The notes beneath the pieces are model-generated. The model was not told the origin of the DNA and did no database searches. It worked only from the letters and a program-made list of their open reading frames with translations. DNA of 64,000 bases from Mercurialis annua. Lineage: Eukaryota > Streptophyta > Magnoliopsida > Malpighiales > Euphorbiaceae. The stretch covers positions 33,069,879 through 33,133,878 of the forward strand of contig NC_065571.1 in NCBI RefSeq assembly GCF_937616625.2, given 5' to 3'. This document shows positions 24,244 to 36,719 of this stretch, in pieces (positions within the stretch are counted from its first letter, which is position 1; each line of letters opens with the position of its first letter). The translations under genes were made by a program, and so were the position numbers.

Positions 24244-26960
24244 AAACACTTAGATTTGTTTCGTAATGTTTGTAAACGTTTGGCTTAAATCGCTATAAAG
24301 GCGAAACGTTTGGATTTGTTTCGCAACGTTTCCAAACGTTTGGCTTAAATTGCTAAAAACGGGAAACGCTTGGATTTGTTTCATAACGTTTTAAACGTTT
24401 GGTTTAAATCGCAAAAAAGGTGAAATGTTCTGTTTTATTTCGTAACATTTGTAAACGTTTGGCTTTACCCGCTAAAAAGGGGAAACGTTTGGATTTGTTT
24501 CGTAACGTTTGTAAACGTTTAGCTTATATCGCTAAAAAGGTCAAAAGTTTGACTTTGTTTCATAACATTTTTAAACGCTTGGCTTAAATAGCTAAAAAGG
24601 TGAAACATTTGGCATAAATCGCTAATAAGGGGAAACACTTGGATTTGTTTCGCAACGTCTGTAAACATTTGGCTTAAATATCAAAAAAAGTGAAACATTT
24701 GGATTTGTTTCGTAACGTCTATAAACGTTTGGCTGAAATAGCTAAAAAGGTGAAACATTTGGCATAAATCGCTACGTCTGTAAACGTTTGGCTTAAATAG
24801 CTAAAAAGGTGAAACGTTTGGCATAAATCGCTAAAAAGATGAAACGTTTGGATTTGTTTCGTAACGTCTGTAAACGTTTGGCTTAAATAGCTAAAACGGT
24901 GAAACATTTGGATTTATTTCGTAACATGTGTAAACATTTGGCTTAAATCGCTAAAAAGGCGAAACGTTTGGATTTATTTTGTAACGTCTGTAAACGTTTG
25001 GCTTAAATCGCTAAAAATGTGAAACGTTTGGATTTGTTTCGAAACATTTGTAAACGTTTGGCTTAAATAGCTAAAAAGGTGAAACGTTTTGCAAAAATTG
25101 CTAAAAAGGTGAAATGTTTGGATATTTTTCGTAATGTCTGTAAACGTTTGGCTTAAATTCCTAATAAGGTGATACGTTTGGATTTGTTACATAAAATTTG
25201 TAAACGTTTGGCTAAATCAGTAAAAAGGTGAAACTTTTGGATTTGTTCTGTAACGTTTGGATTTGTTTCCTAACGTTTGTAAAAGTTTGGCTTAAATCGC
25301 TAAAAAGGTAAAACGTTTGGATTTTTTTCGTAACGTTTATAAACGTTTGGCTTAAATCGCTAAAAAGGTGAAACGTTTGGCTTAAATCGCTAAAAAGGTG
25401 AAATGTTTGGATTTATTTCGTAACGTTTGTAAACGTTTGGATTAAATCGCTAAAAAGGTGAAACGTTTGGATTTAAATTGCTAAAAAGGTGAAACATTTG
25501 GATCTGTTTCGTAACGTTTGTAAACGTTTGGCTTAATTCGCTAAAAAGGTGAAACGTTTGGATTTGTTTTATAACGTTTGTAAACGTTTGTTTTAAATAG
25601 CTAAAAAGGTGAAACATTTGGTTTTGTTTCGTAACGTTTGTAAACGTTTAGTTTAAATTGCTAAAAAGGTGAAACGATTGGATTTGTTTCATAGAGTTTG
25701 TAAACATTTCACTTACATCGCTAAAAAGGTGAAACATTTGTATTTGTTTCGTAACGTTTGTAAACGTTCAGCTTAAATCGCTAAAAAGGTGAAATCTTTG
25801 GTTTTGTTTTGTAACGTTTGTTAACGTTTGGCTTAAATAGCTAAAAAGGTGAAATGTTTGGTTTTGTTTCGTAACGTTTGTAAACGTTTGGCTGTAATTG
25901 CTAAAAAGGTGCAATGTTTGGATTTGTTTCGTAAAGTTTATAAACGACTGGATTTGTTTCGTAATGTTTGTAAGCTTTTGGCTTAAATCGGTAAAACTAT
26001 AAAACGTTTGGATTTTTTTCGTACGTTTTAAAGGTTTATATTTGTTTCGTGACGTTTGTAAACATTTGGCTTCAATCGCTAAAAAGGGGAAACGTTTTGG
26101 ATTTGTTTCATAACGTTTGTAAACGTTTGGCTTAAATCACTGAAAAGGTGAAACGTTTGGATTTGTTTAGTAACATTTTAAACGTTTGGCTTAAATTGTT
26201 TAAATGGGGAAACATTTGGATTTGTTTTGTAACGTTTGTAAACGTTCGACTTAAATCGCTAAAAGGGTGAAACGTTTGGATTTGTTTCGTAACGTTTGTA
26301 AACGTTTGGCATATATTGCTAAAAAGGTGAAACGCTTGGATTTGTTTTTTAACGTTTGTAAATGTTCGGCTAATATCTTTAAAAAGGCGAAACGTTTGGA
26401 TTCGTTTCGTAATGTTTGTAAACGTTTGGTTTCAATCGCAAAAAAGGTGAAAAATTTGGATTTGTTTCGTAGCGTTTGTAAACGTATGGCTTAAATCGCT
26501 AAAATGGGGAAACGTTTGGATTTGTTTCGTAACATTTGTAAACGTTTCGATTTGTTTCGTAACATTTGTAAACGTTTGGTTTTGTTTCGCAATGCTTATA
26601 AACGTTTGGCTTAACTTGCTAAAATGAAGAAACGTTTGGATTTTTTTCGTAACGTTTTTAAACGTTTGGCTTGAATCGCTAAAAAGGTGAAATGTTTGGA
26701 TTTGATTCGTAACGTTTGTAAACTTTTGGCTTAAATTGCTAAAAATGTGAAACGTTTGAATTTGTTTCGTAATGTTTGTAAACGTTTGGCTTAAATCTCT
26801 AATAATGTGAAACGTTTGGATTTATTTCGTAACGTTTTAAATGTTTGGATTTGTTTCATAACTTTTGTAAACATTTGGCTTAAATCACAAAAAAGGTGAA
26901 ACGTTTGGATTTGTTTCATAACGTTTGTAAACGTTTGGCTTAAATTGCTAAAAAGGTGAA
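24244..26960 (+). repeat. Higher-order block, copy 2 (about 2.72 kb)
   Basis: Tandem copy of 21480-24243. It ends near 26960, where the CGCTTAGATTTG unit is still shared but the following sequence diverges. The near-identity of the first half implies a recent duplication, or recent gene conversion, compared with ordinary neighbouring monomers. Confidence 0.85.
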
Positions 26961-29900
26961 ACGCTTAGATTTGTTTCGTAAATTTCATAAACGTTTGGCA
27001 TAAATCGATAAAGAGGTGAAACACTTGGATTTTTTTCATAACGTTGTCTTAAATCACTAAAAATGTGAAACGTTTTGTTTTGTTCCGTAACGTTTGTAAA
27101 CATTTGGCTTAAATCGCTAAAAATGTGAAACGTTTGGATTTGTTTCGAAAACGTTTTAAACGTTTGGTTTTGTTTCGTAACTTTTGTAAACGTTTGGCTT
27201 AAATCATTAAAAAGGGCAAACATTTGGATTTGTTTCGTAACGTTTGTAAACATTTGGCTGAAATCTCTAAAAAGAGGAAAATTTTGGATTTGTTTCATAA
27301 CGTTTGTAACCATTTGGCTAAAATCGGTAAAAAGCATGAAACGTTTGGATTTGTTTCGTAACATTTGTAAACGTTTGGCTAATATCGCTAATATGAGGAA
27401 ACGTTTGTATTTGTTTCGCAATGTTTGTAAAGGTTTGGCTTAAATCGCTAAAAAGGTGAAATGTTTGGATTTGTTTCGTAACATTTGTAAACGTTTTGCT
27501 TAAATCGCTAATAAGGGAAAACGTTTGGATTTATTTCGTAACGTTTGTAAACGTTTGGCTTCAATCACTAATTTTTTTTAAAAGTTTGGCTTAAATCACT
27601 AAAAAGGAAAATGTTTGGATTTGTTTCGTAACGTTTGTAAACGTTTGGCATAAATCGCTAAAAAGGTGAAACGTTTGGATTTAAATTGCTAAAAAGGTGA
27701 AACGTTTGGATTTGTTTCGTAACGTTTGTAAACGTTTGATTTTAAATCACTTAAAAGGTGAAACGTTTGGATTTGTTTTGAAACGTTTGTAAACGTTTGT
27801 TTTAAATCGCTAAAAAGGTGACACATTTGGTTTTGTTTCGTAACGTTTGTAAACGTTTAGTTTAAATTGCTAAAAAGATGAAACGATTGGAATTGTTTCG
27901 TAGCGTTTGTAAACATTTGGCTTAAATCGCTAAAAAGGTGAAACATTTGTATTTTTTTCGTAACGTTTGTAAACGTTTGGCTTGAATTGCTAAAAAGGTG
28001 AAACGTTTGGATTTGTTTCGTAAATTTTGTAAACGATTGGTTTTGTTTCGTAATGTTTGTAAACGTTTGGCTTAAATCGCTAAAAATGTGAAATGTTTGG
28101 ATTTCTTTCGTAATGTTTTAAATGTTTCGATTTGTTTCGTAAAGTTTGTAAACATTTGGCTTCAATCGCTAAAAAGGTGAAACGTTTGGATTTGTTTAGT
28201 ATCGTTTGTAAACGTTTGGCTTAAATCGCTGAAAAGGTGAAACGTTTGAATATGTTTCGTAACGTTTTAAACGTTTGGCTTAAATCGTTAAAATGTGGAA
28301 ACATTTGGATTTGTTTCGTAACGTTTGTAAACGATTGGTTTTGTTTAGTAATGTTTGTAAATGTTTGGCTTAAATCGCTAAAAATGTGAAACGTTTGGAT
28401 TTGTTTCATAATGTTTTAAACGTTTAGATTTGTTTCGTACCGTTTGTAAACATTTGGCTTCAATCGCTAAAAAGGTGAAACATTTGGATTTGTTTCGTAT
28501 CGTTTGTAAACGTTTGGCTTAAATCGCTGAAAAGGTGAAACGTTTGAATATGTTTCGTAATGTTTTAAACGTTTGGCTTAAATCGTTAAAATGTGGAAAC
28601 ATTTGGATTTGTTTCGTAACGTCTGTAAACATTTGACTTAAATCGCTAAAAAAAGGTGAAACGTTTGGATTTGTTTCGCAACGTTTGTAAACGATTGGCA
28701 TATATTGCTCAAAAGGTGAAACGCTTGGATTTGTTTCTTAACGTTCAGCTTATATCGCTAAAAAGGTAAAACGTTTGGATTTGTTTCGTAATGTTTGTAA
28801 ACGTTTGGCTTCAATAGTAAAAAAGGTGAAACGTTTGGATTTGTTTCGTAGCGTTTGTAAACGTTTGGCTTAAATCGCTAAAATGGGGAAACGTTTGGAT
28901 TTCTTTCGTAACGTTTGTAAACGTTTCGATTTGTTTCCTAACGTTTGGTTTTGTTTCGCAACGTTTTAAACGTTTGGCTTAAATTTCTAATATGGAGAAA
29001 CGTTTGGATTTTTTTCGTAACGATTGTAAAAGTTTGGCTTGAATCGCTAAAAGGTGAAATTTTTGGATTTGTTACGTAATGTTTGTAAACTTTTGGCTTA
29101 AATTGCTAAAAATGTGAAACGTTTGGATTAGTTTCGTAATGTTTGTAAACGTTTGGCTTAAATCTCTAAAAATGTGAAACGTTTGGATTTATTTTGCAAC
29201 GTTTTAAATGTTTGGATTTGTTTCGTAACGTTTGTAAAAGTTTGGCTTAAATCTCAAAAAAGGTGAAACATTTGGATTTGTTTCATAACTTTTGTAAACG
29301 TTTGGCTTAAATTGCTAAAAAGGGGAAACGCTTAGATTTGTTTCGTAACTTTTATAAGCATTTGGCATAAATAGCTAAAGAGGTGAAACACTTGGATTTT
29401 TTTCGTAACATTTGTAAACATTTGGCTTAAATCACTAAAAATGTGAAACGTTTTGTTTTGTTCCGTAATGTTTGTAACCTTTGGCTTAAATCGCTAAAAA
29501 TATGAAACATTTGGATTTGTTTCGTAACGTTTTAAACGTTTGGTTTTGTTTCGTAACTTTTGTAAACGTATGGCTTAAATCATGAAAAAGGGGAAACATT
29601 TGGATTTGTTTCGTAAAATTTGTAAACATTTGGCTGAAATCTCTAATAAGAGGAAAATTTTGGATTTGTTTCATAACGTTTGTAACCGTTTGGCTAAAAT
29701 CGCTAATAGGTGAAACGTTTGGATTTGTTTCGTAGCATTTGTAAACGATTGGCTTATATCGCTAATATGGGGAAACGTTTGTATTTGTTTCATAATGTTT
29801 GTAAACGTTTGGCTTAAATAGCTAAAAAGGTGAAATGTTTGCATTTGTTTCGTAACGTTTGTAAATGTTTGGCTTAAATAGCTAAAAAGGGGAAACATTT

Positions 29901-30949
29901 GGATTTATTTCGTAACGTTTGTAAACGCTTGGCTTCAATCACTAAAAATTTGTAAAAGTTTGGCTTAAAGCACTAAAAAGGTGAAACGTTAAGATTTGTT
30001 TCGTAACGTTTGTAAACGTTTGGCGTAAATCGCTAAAAAGGTAAAACGTTTGGATTTAAATTGCTAAAAGGGTGAAACGTTTGGATTTGTTTGGTCAAGT
30101 TTGTAAACGTTTGGCTTTAAATCGCTTAAAAGGTGAAACGTTTGGATTTGTTTTGTAAACATTTGTTTTAAATCGCTAAAAAGGTGAAACATTTGGTTTT
30201 ATTTCGTAACGTTTGTAAACGTTTAGTTTAAATCGTTAGAAAGGTGAAACATTTGTATTTGTTTCGTAACATTTGTAAACGTTCGGCTTAAATCACTAAA
30301 AAGGTGAAATCTTTGGTTTTGTTTTGTAACATTTCCTAACGTTTGGCTTAAATAGCTAAAAAGGTGAAACATTTGGTTTTATTTTGTAACGTTTGTAAAC
30401 GTTCGGCTTAAATCGATAAAAGGGGAAAAGTTTGAATTTGTTTCGTAACGTTTGTAAACGTTTGGCTTGAATTACTAAAAAGGTGAAACGTTTAGATTTG
30501 TTTCGTAAAGTTTTTAAACGATTGGTTTTGTTTCGTAATGTTTATAAACGTTTGGCTCAAATTGCTAAAAATATGAAACGTTTGGATTTGTTTCGTAATG
30601 TTTTAAACTTTTAGATTTGTTTCGTAACGTTTGTAAATATTTGGCTTCAATAGCTAAAAAGGTGAAACTTTTGCATTTGTTTCGTATCGTTTGTAAACGT
30701 TTAGCTTAAATCGCTGAAAAGGTGAAACGTTTGAATATGTTTCGTAACGTTTTAAACGTTGGGCTTAAATCGTTAAAATGTGGAAACATTTGGATTTGTT
30801 TCGTAACGTTTGTAAATGTTTGACTTACATCGCTAAAAAGGTGAAATGTTTGGATTTGTTTCGTAACGTTTGTAAACGTTTGGCATATATTGCTAAAAAA
30901 GGTGAAACGCTTGGATTTGTTTCTTAACATTTATAAACGTTTGGCTTAT

Positions 30950-33900
30950 ATCGCTAAAAAGGTGAAACGTTTGGATTTGTTTTGTAATGTTTGTAAACGT
31001 TTGGCTTCAATAGCAAAAAAGGTGAAACATTTGGATTTGTTTCGTAGCGTTTGTAAACGTTTGGCTTAAATCGTTAAAATGGGGAACGTTTCGATTCGTT
31101 TCGTAACGTTTGTAAACGTTTCAATTTGTTTCGTAACGTTTATAAACGTTTGGTTTTGTTTCGCAACGTTTATAAACGTTTGGCTTAAATTGCTAAAATG
31201 GAGAAACGTTTGGATTTTTTTCGTAACGTTTGTAAACGTTTGGCTTGAATCGCTAAAAAGGTGAAATGTTTGGATTTGTTTCGTAACGTTTGTAAACGTT
31301 TGGCTTAAATAGCTAAAAATATGAAACGTTTGGATTTGTTTCGTAATTTTTGTAAACGTTTGGCTTAAATCGTTAAAAATGTGAAACGTTTGGATTTGTT
31401 TCGTAACGGTTTAAATGTTTGGATTTGTTTCGTAACGTTTGTAAACGTTTGGCTGAAATCGCTAAAAAGGTGAAACGGTTGGATTTGTTTCGTAACGTTT
31501 GTAAACGTTTGGCTTAAATTGCTAAAAAGGTGAAACGCTTAGATTTGTTTCGTAACTTTTATAAACGGTTGACTTAAATCGCTAAATAGGTGAAAAGCTT
31601 GGATTTGTTTTCGTAACGTTTATAAACGTTTGGCTTTAAATCGTTAAAAAGGTGAAATTTTTGGATTTGTTTTTTAATATTTGTAAACGTTTGTTTTAAA
31701 TCGCAAAAAAGGTGAAACATTTGGTTTTGTTTCGTAACGTTTGTAAACTTTTAGTTTAAATTGCTAAAAAGGTGAAACGATTTGATTTGTTTCGTAGCGT
31801 TTGTAAACATTTGGCTTAAATTGCTAAAAAGGTGAAACATTTGTATTTATTTCGTAACGTTTGTAAACGTTCGGCTTAAATCGCTAAAAAGGTTAAATAT
31901 TTTGTTTTTTTCTAATGTTTGCTAACGTTTGGCTTAAATAGCTAAAAAGATGAAATATTTTGTTTTGTTTCGTAACGTTTGTAAACTTTCGGCTTATATC
32001 GATAAAAAGGGGTAACGTTTGGATATGTTTCGTAACGTTTGTAAACGTTTGACTTGAATTCCTAAAAAGGTGAAACGTTTGGATTTGTTTCGTAAAGTTT
32101 GTAAACGATTGGTTTCGTTTCGTAATATTTGTAAACGTTTGGCTTAAATTGCAAAAAATGTGAAATGCTTGGATTTGTTTCGTAATGTTTTAAACGTTTG
32201 ATTTTTTTCGTAACGTTTGTAAACATTTGGCTTCAATCACTAAAAAGGTGGAACGTTTGGATTTGTTGCGTATCGTTTCTAAACGTGTGGCTTAAATCGC
32301 TGGAAAGGTGAAACATATTCGTAACGTTTTAAACGTTTGGCTTAAATAGTTAAAATGCGGAAACATTTGGATTTGTTTCGTAACGTTTGTAAACGTTTGA
32401 CTTAAATCGTTAAAAAGGTGAAACGTTTGGATTTATTTCGTAACTTTTGTAAACGTTTGGCATATATTTCTAAAAAGGTGAAATGCTTGTATTTGTTTGT
32501 TAGCGTTTGTAAACGTTCGGCTTATATCACTATAAAGGTGAAACGTTTGGATTTGTTTCGTTATGTTTGTAAACGTTTGCGTTCAATCGCAAAAAAGGTG
32601 AAACATTTGGATTTGTTTCGTAGCGTTTGTAAACGTTTGGCTTAAATCTCTAAAATGGGGAAACGTCTGGATTTGTTTCGTAACGTTTGTAAACGTTTCA
32701 ATTTGTTTCGTAACGTTTGTAAACGTTTGGTTTTGTTTCGCAACGTTTATAAACGTTTGGCTTAAATTGCTATAATGGAAAAACGTTTGGATTTTTATTG
32801 TAACGTTTGTAAACGTTTGGTTTGAATAGCTAAAAAGGTCAAATGTTTGGATTTGTTTCGTAACGTTTGTAAAAGTTTGGCTTAAATTGCTAAAAATATC
32901 AAACGTTTGGATTTGTTTCGTAATTTTTGTAAACGGTTGGCTTAAATCGTTAAAAATGTGAAACGTTAGGATTTGTTTCATAACGGTTTAAATGTTTGGA
33001 TTTGTTTCGTAATGTTTGTAAACGTTTGGCTTAAATCGCTAAAAAGGTGAAACGGTTGGATTTGTTTCGTAACGTTTGTAAACGTTTGGCTTAAATTGCT
33101 AAAAAGGTGAAACGCTTAGATTTGTTTCGTAACTTTTATAAATGTTTGACTTAAATCACTAAAGAGGTGAAACACTTGGATTTTTTTCGTAACGTTTGTA
33201 AACGTTTGGCTTTAAATCGCTAAAAAGGGGAACCGTTTGGATTTGTTTTGTAATGTTTGTAAACGTTTGTTTTAAAGCGCAAAAAAGGTGAAACATTTGG
33301 TTTTGTTTGTTTGTAAACGTTTAGTTTAAATCGCTAAAAAGGTGAAACGATTTGATTTGTTTCGTAGCGTTTGTAAACATTTGGCTTAAATCGCTAAAAA
33401 GATGAAACATTTGTATTTGTTTCGTAACGTTTGTAAACGTTCGGCTTATATCGATAAAAAGGGGAAAGGCTTGGATTTGTTTCGTAATGTTTGTAAATGT
33501 TTGGCTTCAATCGCAAAAAATGTGAAACGTTTCGATTTGTTTCGTAACGTTTGTAAACGCTTGGTTTTGTTTTGCAACGTTTATAAACGTTTGGCTTATA
33601 TTGCTAAAATGGGGAAACGTTTGGATTTTTTTCGTTATGTTTGTAAACGTTTGGTTTGAATAGCTAAAAAGGTAAAATGTGTTGATTTGTTTCGTAATGT
33701 TTGTAAACGTTTGGCTTAAATTACTAAAAATGGGAAACGTTTGGATTTGTATCGTAATGTTTGTAAACGTTTGGCTTAAATCGCTAAAAATGTGAAACGT
33801 TTGGATTTATTTCGTAACGGTTGAAATGTTTGGATTTGTTTCGTAACATTTGTAAACGTTTGGCTTAACTCGCTAAAAAGGTGAAACGTTTGGATTTGTT

Positions 33901-34000
33901 TCGTAACGTTTGTAAACGTTTGGCTTAAATTGCTAGAAAGGTGAAACGCTTAGATTTGTCTCGTAACTTTTATAAATGTTTGCCTTAAATCGCTAAAGAG
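30950..34000 (+). repeat. Higher-order block, copy 1 of a 5.8-kb period
   Basis: The rare unit ACGGTTTAAATGTTTGG occurs near 31408, 32983 and (as a variant) 33817. It recurs near 37180, 38763 and 39604, so the internal spacings (about 1,575 and 834 versus 1,583 and 841) and the offset (about 5,772-5,787) are preserved. Other shared markers are TTTGCTAACGTTTGGC with ATATTTTG near 31918 / 37687 and the GGGACCGTTTGG type unit near 33228 / 39008. Confidence 0.85.
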
Positions 34001-34615
34001 GTGAAAAGCTTGGCTTTTTTTTTGTAACGTTTGTAAACATTTGGCTTAAATCACTAAAAATGTGAAACGTTTGGTTTTGTTCCATAACGTTCGTAACGTT
34101 TTAAACGTTTGGTTTTGTTTCGTAACTTTTATAAATGTTTGTCTTATATCATTAAAAAGGTGAAACGTTTGGATTTTTTTCGTAACATTTGTAAACGTTT
34201 GGCTGAAATCTCTAAAATGGGGAAAATTTTGGATTTGTTTCATAACGTTTGTAACCGTTTGGCTAAAATCGCTAAAAAGGTGAAACATTTGGATTTGTTT
34301 CGTAACATTTGTAAACGTTTGGCTTATATCGCTAATATGGGAAAACGTTTATATTTGTTTCGTAACGTTTGTAAAAGTTTGGCTTAAATCGCTAAAAAGG
34401 TGAAATGTTTGGATTTGTTTTGTAACGTTTGTAAACGTTTGGCTTAAATTGCTAAAAAGGGGAAACATTTGGATTTGTTTCGTAACGTTTGTAAACGTTT
34501 GGCTTCAATCACTAAAAATTTGTAAACGATTGGATTAAATCACTAAAAAGGTTAAACGTTTTGATTTGTTTCGTAACGTTTGTAAACGTTTGGCTTAAAT
34601 TGCTAAAAAGGTGAA

Positions 34616-36060
34616 ACGCTTGGAATTGTTTCGTAATGTTTCTAAACGTTTGGCTTTGTTTCATAACGTTTGTAAACGTTTGGCTTCAATTGCAAAAAAA
34701 GTGAAACATTTGCATTTGTTTCGTAATGTTTGTAAACGTTTGGCTTAGATTGCTAAAAAGGTGAAACGCTTGGATTTGTTTCGTAACGTTTGGCTTAAAA
34801 TGCTAAAAAGGTTAAACGCTTGGATATGTTTCGTAATGTTTGTAAACGTTTAGCTTAAATTTCTAAAAAGGGGAAATGTTTGGATTTGTTTCGTAACGTT
34901 TGTAAACGTTTGGCTTAAATTGCTAAAAAGGGAAAATGTTTGGATTCTTCTCATAACGTTTTAAACGTTTGGCTTAAATCGCTGAAATGGGGAAACGTTT
35001 GGATTTGTTTCGTAACTTTTCTAAACATTTGGCTTAAATTTCTAAAAAGGTGAAACGCTTGGATTTATTTCGTAACTTTTGTAAATGTTTGGCTTTGTTT
35101 CGTTACGTTTGTAAACATTTTGCTTAAATTGCTAAAAATGTGAAACGTTTGGATTTGTTTCATAACGTTTTAAAAGTTTGGTTTTGTTTCTTATCGTTTG
35201 TAATCATTTTGCTTAAATCGCTTAAAAGGTGAAACGCTTGGATTTGTAAACGTTTGTCGTAAAATCGCTAAAAAGGTGAAACGTTTGGATTTGTTTCGTA
35301 ACGTTTGTAAACGTTTGGCTTAAATTGCTAAAAAGGTAAAACGCTTGGATTTGTTTCGTAACGTTTTAAACGTTTGGCTTAAATCGTTAAAAAGGTGAAA
35401 CGTTTGCTTTTGTTCCTTATAGTTTGTAAACGTTTGCTTAAATCGCTAAAAAGTTGAAACGTTTGGTTTAATTACAAAATGTTTGGCTTAAACCGTTTAA
35501 ATGGGAAAACGTTTAGCATAAATCTCTAAAGAGGTGAAACACTTGGATTTTTTTTCATAACGTTTGTAAACATTTGTCTGAAATCACTTAAAATGTGAAA
35601 CGTTTTGTTTTGTTCCGTAACGTTTGTAACATTTGGCTTAAATCGCTAAAACTGTGAAACGTTTGGATTTGTTTCGTAACGTTTCAAACGATTGGTTTTG
35701 TTTCGTAGCTTTCGTAAACGTTTGGCTTAAATCATTAAAAAGGGGAAACATTTGGATTTGTTTCGTAACGTTTGTAAACATTTGGCTGAAATCTCTAAAA
35801 AGAGGAAAATTTTAGATTTGTTTCATAATGTTTGTAAACGTTTGGCTAAAATCGCTATAAAGGGGAAACGTTTGGATTTGTTTCGTAACATTTGTATACG
35901 TTTGGCTTATATCGCTAATATGGGGAAATGTTTGTATTTGTTTCGTAATGTTTATAAACGTTTGGCATAAATCACTAAAAAGGTGAAATGTTTGGATTTG
36001 TTTTGTAACGTTTGTAAACTTTTGGCTTAAATTACTAAAAAGAGGAAACGTTTGGATTTG
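34616..36060 (+). repeat. Higher-order block continuing with a 5.12-kb offset, copy 1
   Basis: Markers such as the TTTGGCTTTGTTTCATAACG junction (34650), TAATCATTTTGC (35210), GGTTTAATTACAAAA (35464) and AAAAAGAGGAAAATTTTAG (35797) recur at about 39770, 40315, 40590 and 40925. The offset falls to about 5.12 kb because roughly 660 bp present at 33960-34616 has no counterpart in the second copy. Confidence 0.75.
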
Positions 36061-36719
36061 TTTCGTAACGTTTGTAAACGTTTGGCATAAATCGCTAAAA
36101 AGGTGAAACATTTGGATTTGTTTCGTAATGTTTGTAAACGATTGGCATAAATTGCTAAAAAGGTGAAACGTTTGGATTTGTTTCGTAACGTTTGTAAACG
36201 TTTGGCTTTAAATAGCTTAAAAGGTGAAACGTTTGGATTTGTTTTCTAAAGTTCGTAAACGTTTGTTTTAAATCACTTAAAAGGTGAATCATTTGGTTTT
36301 TTTCGTAACGTTTTTAAACGTTTAGTTTAAATTGCTAAATAGGAGAAACGATTGGATTTGTTTCGTAGCGTTTGTAAATATTTGGCTAAAATCGCTAGAA
36401 AGGTAAAACATTTGTATTTATTTCGTAACGTTTGTAAACGTTCGGCTTAAATCGCTAAAAAGGTGAAATCTTTGGTTTTGTTTTCTAACGTTTGGTAACG
36501 TTTGGCTTAAATAGCTAAAAAGGTGAAACATTTGGTTTTGTTTCGTAACGTTTGTAAACTTTCGGCTTATATCGATAAAAAGGGGAAACGTTTGGATTTG
36601 TTTCGTAACGTTTGTAAACGTTTGACTTGAATTACTAAAAAGGTGAAACATTTGGATTTGTTTCGTAAAGTTTGTAAACGATTGGTTTTGTTTCGTAATG
36701 TTTGTAAACGTTAGGCTTA

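Noticed and set aside
26948..27421. 157-codon minus-strand frame in the satellite as a possible repeat protein
   Set aside because: Same explanation; equivalent frames in the near-identical neighbouring blocks are broken by different mutations, which argues against selection.
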